A stretch of DNA of 64,000 bases, taken from the NCBI GenBank assembly GCA_016712265.1, contig JADJRJ010000027.1, positions 1-64,000 on the forward strand. The letters run 5' to 3'. Below the pieces are notes generated by a model. The model ran no database searches, was not told where the DNA came from, and was given only the letters and a program-made list of their open reading frames with translations. Below, piece by piece: positions 38,519 to 49,008 of the stretch. A program made the position numbers and the translations under genes. The DNA comes from Gemmatimonadota bacterium. GTDB lineage: Bacteria; Gemmatimonadota; Gemmatimonadetes; Gemmatimonadales; Gemmatimonadaceae. Every line of letters begins with the position of its first letter. Within the stretch, counting starts at the first letter, position 1.

Positions 38519-39669
38519 TGCGTATCCTGCGTTTTCTCCTCAAGAAGGAGTTCCTGCAGATCCTGCGCGACCCGGCGCTGGTGCGGATGCTGTTCATGAT
38601 CCCCATCGTCCAGCTGCTCATCCTGTCCAACGCGGCGACCTTTGAGGTCAAGCGATCGCGGATGCATGTGGTGGATCAGGATCACACGACGCGCTCACGC
38701 GCCGTCGTACAGCGGCTGGTCGCGTCCGGGCGGTTTGAGGCGACCGAGGCGTCGGGCAGCGTGGCGCGCGGGGACGATGCGCTGATGCGTCGCAACGTGG
38801 AGATGATCCTGGTCATTCCCCACGGGTTCGAGCGCGACCTCGTTCGCACGAAGGCGGGCCAGGTGCAGCTGTTGCTTAACGCCGAGGATGGTGCGGCGGC
38901 GGGCGTGACCTCGGCGTATGCCCGGGAGATCCTTGGGCGATACGCCGCCGAGCTTGCCGTGCAGCTGACCCCGGTCACCGCGATGGCCGGATCTCGGGCG
39001 GAAGCGCCGCCTGGCCGTGGCGTTCCCCGTGTGGAGGTGCGCACCCGGGGCTGGTACAACCCGGAGATGGATTACCGCCACTACATGGTGCCGGGGATCC
39101 TCGTGCAGCTGCTGACCATCGTGGGGACGTTGCTCACGGCGATGAATGTCGTGCGGGAGAAGGAAGCCGGGACCCTCGAGCAACTCAACGTGACGCCGAT
39201 CCCGCGCGCCACCTTCATCGCCGCCAAGCTCATCCCGCTCTGGGTGATCGCGATGGTCGTGCTCTCGATCGGGCTGGTGGTCGGGCGGGTGGCCTTCTCG
39301 GTCCCGATGTTGGGCCCGCTCTGGCTGGTCTTCGCCGGTGCGGCGCTCTACCTGCTCGCCGCGCTCGGCATCGGGCTCTGGATCTCCGCCGTTACGGAGA
39401 CGCAGCAGCAGGCCATGTTCGTGAACTTCGCCATGCTCATGGTCTATCTATTGATGAGCGGGCTGTTCACTCCGGTGGCGTCGATGCCACCCTGGGCGCA
39501 GATGATTGCCCGATTGAACCCGATGATGCATTTCATCGGCCTCATGCGCGGGGTGATGCTGCGCGGGGCCGGCCCCCTGGACGTCCTCCCGCAGCTCGGC
39601 GTGCTCGCCGTGGCGGCCGTGCTCGTCCTCTCGATCGCCGTCTGGCGGTACCAGAAGCGAAGCGACTAG
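38518..39669 (+). CDS. ABC-2 permease 2 (YbhR-like)
   Basis: The ATG overlaps the stop of the first permease (TGATG). The protein of 383 residues begins MRILRFLLKKEFLQILRDPA, as YbhR proteins do. It has a periplasmic domain after the first helix and the coupling motif VREKEAGTLEQLNVTPI. Five C-terminal membrane segments follow. It is the last gene of the TetR-controlled operon. Likely substrates are hydrophobic drugs or cations, by analogy with YbhFSR, but not shown here. Confidence 0.9.
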   Translation: MRILRFLLKKEFLQILRDPALVRMLFMIPIVQLLILSNAATFEVKRSRMHVVDQDHTTRSRAVVQRLVASGRFEATEASGSVARGDDALMRRNVEMILVIPHGFERDLVRTKAGQVQLLLNAEDGAAAGVTSAYAREILGRYAAELAVQLTPVTAMAGSRAEAPPGRGVPRVEVRTRGWYNPEMDYRHYMVPGILVQLLTIVGTLLTAMNVVREKEAGTLEQLNVTPIPRATFIAAKLIPLWVIAMVVLSIGLVVGRVAFSVPMLGPLWLVFAGAALYLLAALGIGLWISAVTETQQQAMFVNFAMLMVYLLMSGLFTPVASMPPWAQMIARLNPMMHFIGLMRGVMLRGAGPLDVLPQLGVLAVAAVLVLSIAVWRYQKRSD

Positions 39670-39890
39670 CCGACTGCGACCCGGCCCCGGTCCGCGGGCT
39701 GTGGTCCTCGCCTTGCACTTCCGCCCTCCGGATGGACGCTCACCCGGTCACCCTGGCCGATCCGGGGAGTCGGGAACTTCCATCTAGCTTCATTTAACCA
39801 TCCAACATACCGTTGATTCACGTTCGTGACGCGGGTCACGGCCGGCGCCAAACGCCCCGTATCCGCAGGGACCCCGAAGCCCATAACCCC
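39670..39890 (+). promoter_or_regulatory. Leader of the SusC/SusD operon
   Basis: These 220 bp separate the ABC operon from the SusC gene. An AT-richer patch (TAGCTTCATTTAACCATCCA, 39785-39804) stands out in GC-rich surroundings and is the likely promoter area. No regulator gene or riboswitch is recognisable. Confidence 0.35.
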
Positions 39891-42800
39891 ATGAGAATCA
39901 TCAGTTTACTCACCGGATCGCTCCTGTTCGCGAGCCAGGCGCTCGCGCAACAGAAGACGGTGTCCGGACGCGTCACCGGCGAGGACGGAGGCCCCCAGCC
40001 TGGGGTCCAGGTACTTGTTCGGGGAACCAACTCCGGCGGCCTGACCAACGCCGACGGCCGCTACAGCGTCCGGGCCAACGTCGGCCAGGGTCATTCAGTA
40101 CCGCCTGATCGGCCTCGCCCCGGAAGAGCGCACGGTCGGCGCCGAGGACGTGATCAACGTCCAGATGAAGAAGGTGGCGACCCAGCTCGACGCCGTGGTG
40201 GTCTCCGCCCTGGGGCAGACCGCGGTCCAGCGCTCGCTCGGGACCTCGCAGCAGAGCGTGGACGGTGGAGCGATCGCCTCGACGCAGCGCGAGAATTTCA
40301 TCAATGCGCTGCAGGGTCGGGTCGCCGGCGTCGAAGTGACGAGCTCCTCGGGCGTTCCCGGTGCCTCCAGCTCCATCACGATCCGCGGCGTCAGCTCGAT
40401 CAGCAGCTCCAACCAGCCGCTGATGATCGTCGACGGCCTGCCGATCGACAACAAGACCACCAACACCGGTGTGCTTGCGTCGGATGCGCCAGGATCTGCC
40501 TTTGCGTTTAGCAACCGCGGACTGGACTTCACCAATCGGGCCGCCGACATCAACCCCAATGACATCGAGTCACTGGTGGTGCTCAAGGGCCCGGAAGCCT
40601 CCGCGCTCTACGGCATCGATGCGGCCAACGGTGCCATCGTGATCACGACCAAGCGTGGTCGTGCCGGCAGCGGTGGCCTCGAGTACAGCGCCAGCTTCCG
40701 CGTGGAGCGCCCCGGAGACGAACCCGAGGTACAGCGCACGTACGGCCCGACCACCATCGCCGGCGGACTCCTCGGGTCGTTCTTCTACTTTGGCGCTCCC
40801 TATCCTGCGGGAACGACGCTCTACGACAACGTCGACGGGTTCTTCCGCACCGCCATGACGCAGAAGCACAACCTGGCGTTCAGTGGCGCCGCGCAGGACA
40901 ACCGCATCAACTATCGTGTCGCGTTCTCTGGCGACAAGGTGGAAGGCGTGGTCCCGAACAGCAACGAGCGACGTGGAACGCTGACCGGGGCCTCGCAGGC
41001 TCAGGTGACCGATTGGTTGCGGGCCGATCTCTCGATGACCTACTCAGTGCAGGAGAACGCGCAGCCCTACAAGGGCGCGAACGGCCCCCTACTCGGGTTG
41101 CTGTCATGGCCCGCCACCGATGACGCGAAGGACTGGCTGACTCCCGCCGGCACCCGTCGACGGCTCACCTCACTGAGCGAAGCCGGGGAGATCGACAACC
41201 CCTACTTCAACGTCGCCAAGAACCAGAGCACCTCGGGTAACAACCGGATCATCGCCAACCTCGGCTTGATCGTGACCCCGTTCTCGTGGGGGAGCCTCAA
41301 GAGCAACATCGGCCTGGATGGCTTCACCAACGACCTGCGCGTGCTGCGTCATCCCGAGAGTGCCCTCGGGAACTCCAACAACGGCATCCTCGACGAAGCG
41401 AACGACGTCACGCGCAACATCAACGCGCAGACCCTGTTCAACATCAATCGCCGTACCCTGTGGCGCGACCTCGATGTGAGTGCCTTCATCGGCAACCAGA
41501 TCTCGGCCTTCACGTCCACGACATCCGCGATCAATGGGCGCGATTTCCTCGACCCCAACTTCGTGTCGGCGAACAACACGAACCTTCGCACCAATCGAAC
41601 GACCCTCGCTGAGCGTCGCCTGGTTAGCGCCTTCGGGCAAGCGACGTTCTCGTGGAAGGACTTCCTCTACCTGAACGTCACGGGACGCAATGACTGGACC
41701 TCGACGATCCCGGTCCAGCGGAACTCCTTCTTCTATCCCTCGGTCTCCACGAGCTTCGTGTTCTCCGATGCGTTCCCGGCCATCGGCGAGTTCATGACAG
41801 GCAAGCTGCGCGCTGCCTACGCCGAGGTCGGCAAGGACGCCCGGCCGTACGCGTACCGACCGTCGTTGGAGTTCAAGACCACGTCATTCGGTGGGTACGG
41901 ATACGGCTTCACCGGACCGAACCTCGACCTCAAGCCGGAGTTTGCGCGCTCGTACGAGTTCGGCACCGAGTTGAGCTGGTTCGACAACCGGCTGGGGCTC
42001 GACGTCACCTGGTACCGCAAGCGCACGCGCGACCAGATCGTCAACGACATCCGCGGATCGTACGCCACCGGCTTCATCCTGTTCAACCTCAACGGGGCCG
42101 TGACGGAGAACAAGGGATGGGAAGTGTCACTGCGCGGCACCCCGGTGCAGAAGGGCGCCCTGTCCTGGGACATCCTGGGCAACTTCGAGCGGGCGCGCGG
42201 CAAGGTGGTGGCACTCCCCAACGCGCTCCCGGAGTCCTATGTCTCCGACACGTGGCTCTACGGCAACGTGCGCAACGGGACGACCCCTGGGCTGTCCACA
42301 CGCAGCATGACGGGGCTGTTCTACCTGCGGAACCAGAACTGCGACCTGCTGATTGACCCGACCACCGGTCTGCCCCTGCGCTCCACGCTGTTCATCAGCG
42401 GCGCGTGCGGTGACCAGGACGCGTATGATCGGCAGCCCGATTGGACGCTCGGCGTCACGAACTCCATCAACTATCGGCGCGCCACGTTGAGCTTCCTCCT
42501 CGACTTCCGACGCGGGGGCGACGTTTTCAACGCTACGGAGCACTTCCTCACCTCGCGCGGACTCAGCCTGCGCACGCTGGATCGCGAGCAGCCCAGGGTC
42601 ATCAAGGGCGTGCTCCGGGACGGCAAGGAGAATGGTGCGACGCCCACCGCGAACAACATCGTGATCATCCCCGCAGTGACCCCGCTCTTCTATACCGGGA
42701 TCAGCGAGGAGCTGTTCATCGAGCGCGACATCAACTGGATCCGGCTGCGGGACGTGACCCTCCGGTACCTCCTCCCGGGCCGGTACCTCAAGGCCAAGGA

Positions 42801-42975
42801 CGTGAGTGCCTTCGTCACCGGGACCGACCTGCTGCTGATCACCAACTACTCCGGCCTCGACCCGATCGTCAACGGCAACTCGGCCGCCGTCGGTGGGTCC
42901 GGGGGTGCCGGCATCGATTACGGAAACTTCCCGATGCCACGACGCCTGAGCCTTGGCTTCTCGGTGAGGTACTGA
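39891..42975 (+). CDS. SusC/RagA-type TonB-dependent outer-membrane transporter, one frameshift
   Basis: The signal peptide (MRIISLLTGSLLFASQALAQ) leads to a CarboxypepD_reg domain (KTVSGRVTGEDGGPQPGVQV). A missing base near 40090 separates this from the remainder, which restores as VIQYRLIGLAPEERTVGAED, then the plug domain (LQGRVAGVEVTSSSGVPGAS, SITIRGVSSIS, LYGIDAANGAIVITTKRG). A 22-strand-type barrel follows to the terminal SLGFSVRY. It imports a nutrient across the outer membrane with TonB energy. The immediate neighbour is its SusD partner. The frameshift is probably a sequencing error since the barrel is intact. Confidence 0.92.
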
Positions 42976-42978
42976 CCC

Positions 42979-44556
42979 ATGACGCACATCATGACACGGA
43001 TTCGTCGCCTCGCCGTCCTCGGCCTCCTGGCCGGCACCGCGAGTTGCAAGGAGTTTCTCGACGTCAACGACAACCCCAACGCGCCACAGACCGTCTCGGC
43101 GAACTTGTACCTCGCGCCGATGTTGCACTGGATGGTGACGTCGCCGCAGTTCGACGGTCGGTTTGTGGGCCGATACACCCAACAGTGGTACCTCGCCGGC
43201 ACCGCGCTCGGCACCTGGGATCGCATGGGGTATGACCCCAACAGCGATAACGGCGCCCAGCAGTGGCGGGACGTCTACTGGACCCTCGGCCAGAACCTGG
43301 TGGATCTGACCAACCTGGCCGAAGCCGAGGAGCGCTGGGACCTGCTGGGGGTCGCCAAAGTCCTGAAGGCGTGGGGCTGGCAGGTGACGACCGACCTCCA
43401 CGGCGAGATTGTCGTCAAGGAAGCGATCGACCAGTCAAAGTTCGTCTTCAGCTATGACACGCAGGAGTACGCCTACCAGGAGATCCAGCGCCTCCTCACC
43501 GAGGCCATCGCCCTGCTGCAGCGCACGGATGGCGCGGTCAATGCGACGTACCTTGCCCGCACGGACAAGATCTACAACGGCGATCGTACCAGGTGGCTGA
43601 AGTTCGCCTATGGCCTGCTGGCCATGAACCTCAATCACTACTCCAACAAGGCGACCTACAAGCCGGCGGACGTGATCGCCGCAGTGGACAAGTCGTTCGC
43701 GAGCAATGCGGACGATGCCCTGCTCGCGTATCCGGGGACCCAGAACGACGACACCAACTTCCTCGGGCGAACGCGGAATAACCTCACGTCGTATCGTCAG
43801 ACCCGGTTCGTCGTTGGCCTGATGGATGGCACCCAGTTCAGCGGGGTGGTCGATCCCCGGATGAGTCGCATGCTCTCGCCATCACCGGATGGCCAGTATC
43901 GTGGCCTGGACGTCAACGTGGTCGGCTTTGGCGCGCTCACGCCCACCCAGCAACCGATGAACTTCTTCGGCTACGCCGGCACCGGGGGGGCACAGCAACC
44001 GGCACGCTACATCTTCGCCGACAAGAGTCGGTTGCCGGTCATGACCTATGCCCAATTGCAGTTCATCAAGGCGGAGGCTGCGTTCCGCGCAGGTGACCGC
44101 GCGACCGCGCTGGCGGCGTATCGCAACGGCATCTCCGCCCACATTGACTGGGTGAATGCGCGCAACCTCGACGCCGCCCAGACGCCAACCCAGATCTCGG
44201 CGACCGAGAAGAACGCCTTCCTCGGCTCGACCGCAGTTGTTCCCCCGGCGACCGGGCTCACCATGACACACATCATGGTGCAGAAGTACATCGCCCAATG
44301 GGCTTGGGGACACAATGAACTGTGGATGGACATGCGGCGGTTCAACTACACGGACGTCGACCCGGCGACCGGTCGGCAGGTGTACCCCGGCTTCACGGCG
44401 CCCACCAACCTGTACCCGGACAATGGCGGCAAGGTGGTGCAACGCATTCGCCCGCGATACAACTCCGAATACGTGTGGAATCGCGCGTCACTCGAGACCA
44501 TTGGCGGGCTCGCGCTCGATTACCACACGAAGCCGATGTGGATCATCCAACCGTGA
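42979..44556 (+). CDS. SusD/RagB-type nutrient-binding lipoprotein
   Basis: Signal and lipobox are in RRLAVLGLLAGTASCKEFLD (Cys followed by KEFLDVN, typical of SusD). The tetratricopeptide-rich fold is seen in WRDVYWTLGQNLVDLTNLAE, QEIQRLLTEAIALLQ and the C-terminal MTYAQLQFIKAEAAFRAGD. It caps the SusC barrel on the cell surface. It starts 3 bp after the SusC stop. The pair resembles SusD-like 2 (peptide or mixed-substrate) systems, but the substrate cannot be read from sequence. Confidence 0.92.
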   Translation: MTHIMTRIRRLAVLGLLAGTASCKEFLDVNDNPNAPQTVSANLYLAPMLHWMVTSPQFDGRFVGRYTQQWYLAGTALGTWDRMGYDPNSDNGAQQWRDVYWTLGQNLVDLTNLAEAEERWDLLGVAKVLKAWGWQVTTDLHGEIVVKEAIDQSKFVFSYDTQEYAYQEIQRLLTEAIALLQRTDGAVNATYLARTDKIYNGDRTRWLKFAYGLLAMNLNHYSNKATYKPADVIAAVDKSFASNADDALLAYPGTQNDDTNFLGRTRNNLTSYRQTRFVVGLMDGTQFSGVVDPRMSRMLSPSPDGQYRGLDVNVVGFGALTPTQQPMNFFGYAGTGGAQQPARYIFADKSRLPVMTYAQLQFIKAEAAFRAGDRATALAAYRNGISAHIDWVNARNLDAAQTPTQISATEKNAFLGSTAVVPPATGLTMTHIMVQKYIAQWAWGHNELWMDMRRFNYTDVDPATGRQVYPGFTAPTNLYPDNGGKVVQRIRPRYNSEYVWNRASLETIGGLALDYHTKPMWIIQP

Positions 44557-44564
44557 ACCGAACC

Positions 44565-45335
44565 ATGAATCGATATCGCAGCCTCTTCGTCCTGGCCGCC
44601 AGCGTCCTGAGCGCGTCGTGTGACAAGACCGCCGTCCAGGACATTACGGGACCCGAAACCGGGACGCGCGTCAAGTTCTTCAACTTTGGCGTGAGCGCCC
44701 CCGGCGTGAACTTCTATGCCAACACCACCAAGATGACCGCCATCAGTTCGACCTCTGGTGTCGAATCGACCACGGGGGTCAACTCCGGCGGCGTCGGCAA
44801 TGGCGGCCTCTATTCATCGATCGCCCCGGGGCAGTACTCGCTCGAAGGCAAGATTGCCGCCACGACGGACAAGGACCTGGCCATCACCAAGGTCACGGCC
44901 ACCCTGGCAGACGCCAAGGCGTACTCGTTCTACATCAGCGGGATCTACAGCACGTCGACCAAGAGTGCGGACGGGTTCGTGGTCGAGGATCCGCTGCCGG
45001 CGACGATCGACTTTACGCAGGCCAGTGTGCGCTTCGTCAACGCCATCTCCAACTCGCAGCCGATGGTCCTCTACGCGAGGAGCACGGTCACGGGAACCGA
45101 GGTCGCGATCGGTGGATCGGTCGCCTACAAGGCCGCAGGGGTCTTCACCAACGTCGAAGGCGCCAACTATGACCTCTTCGTCCGCGCCCCGGGTTCCAGC
45201 ACGAACCTGATCACGCGGACCGGCGTGTCGTTCAACAACGGGCGCATGTACACGATCGGTGCCCGTGGCGACATGACGGTCACCGGAACGACCTCGGCGC
45301 TTCGGCCGCAGCTGGACAACACGACGAACCGGTAG
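44565..45335 (+). CDS. DUF4397 lipoprotein, third gene of the Sus-like operon
   Basis: The start ATG at 44565 gives MNRYRSLFVLAASVLSASCD with a lipobox. Two DUF4397-like beta domains follow, marked by RVKFFNFGVSAPGVNFYANT and VRFVNAISNSQPMVLYARST. Such proteins are commonly encoded beside SusC/SusD pairs in Gemmatimonadota and Bacteroidota and are presumed surface adhesin-like. It lies 8 bp after the SusD stop and before a terminator. Confidence 0.85.
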   Translation: MNRYRSLFVLAASVLSASCDKTAVQDITGPETGTRVKFFNFGVSAPGVNFYANTTKMTAISSTSGVESTTGVNSGGVGNGGLYSSIAPGQYSLEGKIAATTDKDLAITKVTATLADAKAYSFYISGIYSTSTKSADGFVVEDPLPATIDFTQASVRFVNAISNSQPMVLYARSTVTGTEVAIGGSVAYKAAGVFTNVEGANYDLFVRAPGSSTNLITRTGVSFNNGRMYTIGARGDMTVTGTTSALRPQLDNTTNR

Positions 45336-45363
45336 GGTTCACCGGCGCAGTACCGGAAGTGCG

Positions 45364-45403
45364 AAGGGCCGTGAGCGCCAGCTGGTCGCGCTCACGGCCC
45401 TTT
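45364..45403 (+). terminator. Intrinsic terminator of the Sus-like operon
   Basis: A perfect 14-bp stem (AAGGGCCGTGAGCG / CGCTCACGGCCCTT) with an 11-base loop and a short T tract lies 29 bp after the DUF4397 stop. It can also end the convergent minus-strand operon. Confidence 0.85.
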
Positions 45404-45456
45404 CGTGTGTACGGCCCTACCGTGTGACAGGTCGCACCCCGTACTGTGGTGCGCGC

Positions 45457-45853
45457 TCAGCCGCGCCTGCGTCGCAGTTGGTCGATCGCCTTCGCTGCGT
45501 CGATCTGTCCCGAGGCCAACCCGTCCAGTACCGCGTCGACGCTCGGCGCTGCGGACGGATCGGACGGCGCGAGCTCGTCGTCAGCCCCGCCCATGGCTTG
45601 CACAATCTCGTCAAGCCGCGCGCGCCGTGTTGTACGCGATGCCGATCTCACCCGCGAGGCGCTGCACGTTGGCGCGATGCTTCACCAGCAAGCCGACAAA
45701 GTCGAGTTGCTCACGCGTCAGCCGACCCACCCAGCCCAGGTCGAACCGACCCTCGAACACGGTCCCGGTGTCTGGGTTCTCGAGGCGTGTGACGATGAGC
45801 CGGCCGCCGTCGAAAGGATCGCGTGGCGGGACGGGCAGCAGTCGACGAGTCAT
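45457..45853 (-). CDS. DUF2089-family regulator, one frameshift
   Basis: The N-terminal frame reads MTRRLLPVPPRDPFDG to LTREQLDFVGLLVKHRANVQ and GEIGIAYNTAR; a missing base in GCGCGCG near 45625 joins it to RLDEIVQAMGG. This 'EQLxFVxLxxKxRxN' then 'GIxYxTxRxRLDEI' pattern is DUF2089, a winged-helix-like domain. The tail (LDGLASGQIDAAKAIDQLRR) resembles a SHOCT-like anchor. The start overlaps the stop of the upstream gene by ATGA. It is probably a transcription factor acting on its own operon or on envelope genes. Confidence 0.75.
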
Positions 45854-46266
45854 TCGTCGTCGACCTCGCCCCGCCGAAACGCTTCGCCGAGCTTCGGGTC
45901 GACCGCGTTGTCCGACAGCTCCACGATCTCCTCGACAGTCAGGTCTTCCAGCCCGGCCTCCACCAGGGCGCGGATGTAGTCGGCCTCGACCCCATTCGAC
46001 GCGAGTTCAACGATGTCCGACACCGAGAGGTTGCGCAGTCCGGCTCCGACCAGCGACCGGACGTAGTCGGCTTCGACGCCGTTGGACGCGAGCTCAACCA
46101 GCTCCTCGACGGTCAGGCGCAGTCCGGCCCGATCGCCGGCGGGTCTCGACGCACGACGGGACGAGGCGGGCGGTTCCGCAATTGCCCCCAGCAACTCCTC
46201 TGCCTGATCGGCGTCTATCGTCCCACTGAGCATCATGTCCAGCACTTTTCTCGTCCTGGTGGTCAT
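45850..46266 (-). CDS. SHOCT-like protein with tandem helical repeats
   Basis: The start at 46266 (MTTRTRKVLDMMLSGTIDAD) has GGAG seven bases upstream. After the SHOCT-like N-terminus there are three tandem ~27-residue units with the core VELASNGVEADYxRxLVxAG, two almost identical and one diverged. Such repeats are common in proteins encoded with DUF2089 regulators and DUF4097 bactofilin-like envelope proteins. It is coupled by overlap to the DUF2089 gene. Cytoplasmic; function unknown. Confidence 0.75.
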   Translation of the reverse strand: MTTRTRKVLDMMLSGTIDADQAEELLGAIAEPPASSRRASRPAGDRAGLRLTVEELVELASNGVEADYVRSLVGAGLRNLSVSDIVELASNGVEADYIRALVEAGLEDLTVEEIVELSDNAVDPKLGEAFRRGEVDDE

Positions 46267-46309
46267 ATTTATCTCCACGATGGCGATATACATCACATTG
46301 CGGCGTATT

Positions 46310-46700
46310 TTTGGCATTCGCAAGGCCCGGGGCGGCTGGGAGCCGCATCGCGGTGACCCGGCTCCCGAGAACTGTGCTTCCCTGCCGGGAGATCACCCCC
46401 AATGGAAGGTCCACTACTGCCGCCTCGGGCCTGGCTCCAACGACTCAGGGGGCAAGACGCGCCACAAGCGGTCCCGCGATGGGAACCGCTATCTCAAGCT
46501 GGCGTTGCATCACGCCGCCATTCGCGCCGTGCAGTACTTCCCCGAAGTCCGCGCCGTGTATCAGGCCTGGGTGCGGCGGAAGGGAAAAGCCATCGCTCGG
46601 GCGCTCGTCGCGAAAGAAACTCGCCCAGATCGTCTACGCCGTGTTGACCAAGGGAGCACCCTACAATGGACGCTTTGCCACTGGTTGGGGAGCCCGACGG
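46310..46700 (+). pseudogene. 3' remnant of an IS110-family transposase
   Basis: The sense is RHKRSRDGNRYLKLALHHAA, AVQYFPEVRAVYQAWVRRKG and AIARALVAKE, then, after a frameshift near 46620, LAQIVYAVLTKGAPYNGRF. This is the C-terminal transposase_20 part of IS110/IS1111 proteins with its usual 'KELAxIVYxVLxxGxPY' ending. The N-terminal DEDD nuclease domain is absent. It abuts the truncated left-most attC of the cassette array. Confidence 0.8.
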
Positions 46701-46779
46701 GCTGTCGACCGTGAACATCTGAGCCTTCCGGCTCGCAGGACTGTGTGACCGCCACGGGGACCCGTGGACGATCGTATCG

Positions 46780-46895
46780 ATGTTGCGCGCGACTGCCACC
46801 AGGTCGTAGGACCGCCGTCCATTCGGGAGCCCTCTCGCGGGGCCCCCAGGCTGAGCTACACCCGCTTGACAAAAATCTCCTTAGGACTGTTAGGC
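46780..46895 (-). other. Truncated attC at the left end of the cassette array
   Basis: On the minus strand the box GCCTAAC (46889-46895) begins an attC whose second core is absent. The IS110 remnant lies just to the left. The lipoprotein gene ending at 46936 would be the last gene of the left-most cassette. The left boundary given is approximate. Confidence 0.45.
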
Positions 46896-46935
46896 GCCGC
46901 CAAGACTCGCTCTGTGACTGCGAAGTGCGCAGCCG

Positions 46936-47421
46936 CTAGGGATTGACAAGAGTGACACTCTTGAATCGGTAGCGACGTCCGTCGCGCACCACGGTCACGG
47001 TGTTGCGGCCGGGCTCCCGCGTGTAGGTGCCGCTGTATGGCGGCGGTGGGGCAGGAGAGCCGGGACGTCCATCGTTTCGAGGGAGGAACAGGATCCTGTT
47101 GCGGTCTTGAAGCTCCCAGTATCCCCCGTTCAGCGATAAGTTGTCAACGACCGGTGCCGCTGGAGGACACGTACGTGCCGCCAAGAGCCTGAAGATATAG
47201 GGAAGATTGGAGGTTCGATGAACCAACCCGGTTAGAGAGAGAGAGCCCTCGACCAGCGAATCCACGCACGCAGGGGCGCTGGCGAGTGACTGCGGAAGAG
47301 GTCGGTCATCGACAGCCTCAAGCTCATACGAACCTTCCAGTGCGTTGATCTCACTGGCATCGCGAAAGAGGTTGCAGGAGGCGGTGCTCAGTAGAGCGAC
47401 GCAAAAGAGTCGGAGTACCAT
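46936..47421 (-). CDS. Cassette-encoded lipoprotein
   Basis: The start MVLRLFCVALLSTASCNLFR gives a clear lipobox (STASC); the frame is open 42 codons upstream without a better start. The mature part (~145 residues) includes ALEGSYELEAVDDRPLPQSL and ends GRNTVTVVRDGRRYRFKSVT, a beta-rich lipocalin-like pattern. No named family. It lies 41 bp from the attC core and 33 bp downstream of the larger lipoprotein gene, so both are probably in one cassette. Confidence 0.7.
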   Translation of the reverse strand: MVLRLFCVALLSTASCNLFRDASEINALEGSYELEAVDDRPLPQSLASAPACVDSLVEGSLSLTGLVHRTSNLPYIFRLLAARTCPPAAPVVDNLSLNGGYWELQDRNRILFLPRNDGRPGSPAPPPPYSGTYTREPGRNTVTVVRDGRRYRFKSVTLVNP

Positions 47422-47453
47422 CAGTGTGGACACTGCGCTCCTGCAGCTACTGG

Positions 47454-49008
47454 TTAAAACGCAAAAGAAAACAGCACGTCTTTGTAGGGTCCGGAATCGG
47501 GGGTAGCTCCCGACCACCCCTTGAACCGATTCGCGGTCCAGAAGCACTCCTGCCCAGGCCGCCCCAGCATGCTCGGCCGACAGTCGAGGAGGCGCGTCGA
47601 GGGACCCCCGGGAGCAAATGAGTCGAATTCGTTACCTAAGTTCCGATCCGCGAACAACTCAACATCAGTCGTGGCGTTGGGTGCGTCGCAAGTGTCAAAT
47701 CCGAATGCGCCGAGGTCGCACCAGTACTGCGAGAAGTAGTTCGCATGCTTGCTCCTGGCGACCCACACGCGCGGTCGACCGCGAAATGTGGCCACGTACT
47801 CAACTCCATCCCATGGCCGCGTCTGCGTAGCGTGGAATGCTGGCACGTTGTGGTGGGCCGAGTATGTGACATAGTCCACAACCCACTGCGTCATGCCGAT
47901 GTGATGAGCCTCCACGATCACGAACTCGGAATCCCCGCGATGATCGCCGAGCCCAAGCCATACGTCTCCGAAGTCCTCCCACCAGCCTAGAGCGTAGAAT
48001 ATCTGGACGCTAGTGGGTCGATTGGGATGCCGCGCCACACTCCAGTATGTCTCGCGAGCCGGCAGGTCTGGCATGGACATTTTTAGTTGAGGGCGGAACG
48101 CCCAGGCCAACGGATACTGCACTCATCTCGAATGCCGTCACTGTCAAGGTCGGCACCCCCGTAGTTGCCGAAGCAATTGGAGAAGGTCCCGAATGACGGA
48201 AGTGCTACGCCGTCACCGGAGCCGCCTCCTGCTCCACTCGGAAGACAGAATTCAACGCCTGGCGGGCAGTCGTCGAGGCGGGCGGCCGGTGCCCGGGGTG
48301 CGGAACCAGTGGGTACGCCCGTCGGGATTGGTAGACCTGTACGAAGGTAAACTCGCATACGCTCTCGATCTCTGAGCTGACACTACTGTACGGCCTCTTC
48401 CACGTCGCCCTACGGGCTTGCTCCGGGTCCGATGGCCATGACTTGTTTGATGGCGCAAGCATGATGTACGGATCGTCCTGATACTCAGCGAGGCTGCGCT
48501 TCGTCGGCTGACCACGCTCATCGTAGCCCAGCAGCACCAATGCACCCGTTGGGGCAGTCGTGTCGACGCGACTTGAGCGAAATAGCACGGTTATTGGCCG
48601 GTCGGCCGACCACGACAAACGATGGTGCGCACTTGGCATCGTCAACTCGAAGGGCGCAGTACCGAGCTTCGGAATTCCAGCTGCGAGGCCCCCTTTCGTG
48701 GATCGGGACAAGACGCCCTGAAGGCGCGCCGAGGCTCCGTTCGTGACGAAGGACTGCAGGTGAAGTGCCTGATCCGCAAACGGGTTGTCTCGTAGTGCAT
48801 CCCGCAACTCATCGCGGAATTCCTGGGCCTGAAGAGCGGTTACGAGATCTCGCGCCAGGTTGTCCAGCATCGTGTCTGCGGGACTCGCGCTGGGCGACAG
48901 CGCGAGTCGTACCTGGCTCAGGCGCGGTCCGACCGCGGAGTCGGGTATGCCGCAGGCGACGCAACACAACAACGATGCAGCTGAGGCTACATGCTTAGCC
49001 GAGATCAT
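47454..49008 (-). CDS. Large cassette lipoprotein with Ca-binding repeat and Vps62-like domain, two frameshifts
   Basis: GGAGGGGAAATG places the start at 49008 (MISAKHVASAASLLCCVACG, lipobox). The first ~220 residues are novel. Near 48330 the frame shifts into a Gly/Pro linker and a single thrombospondin-3-like calcium motif, ADLDSDGIRDEC. A second shift near 48100 leads into YPLAWAFRPQLKM and a beta-rich domain with WWEDFGDVWLGLGDHRGDSE and VWVARSKHANYFSQYWCD. This last domain resembles Vps62-related/DUF946 proteins, an assignment made from motif sense only. Surface-exposed product with unknown role. An 11-C tract lies about 80 bp upstream of the start. Confidence 0.6.

Noticed and set aside
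42127..43401. Minus-strand 424-codon frame
   Set aside because: It lies opposite the SusC/SusD genes, which have clear family motifs.
46889..46895. Possible attI site with the array starting here
   Set aside because: The attC boxes read on the minus strand, so this is the distal end of the array; no integrase gene lies to its left.
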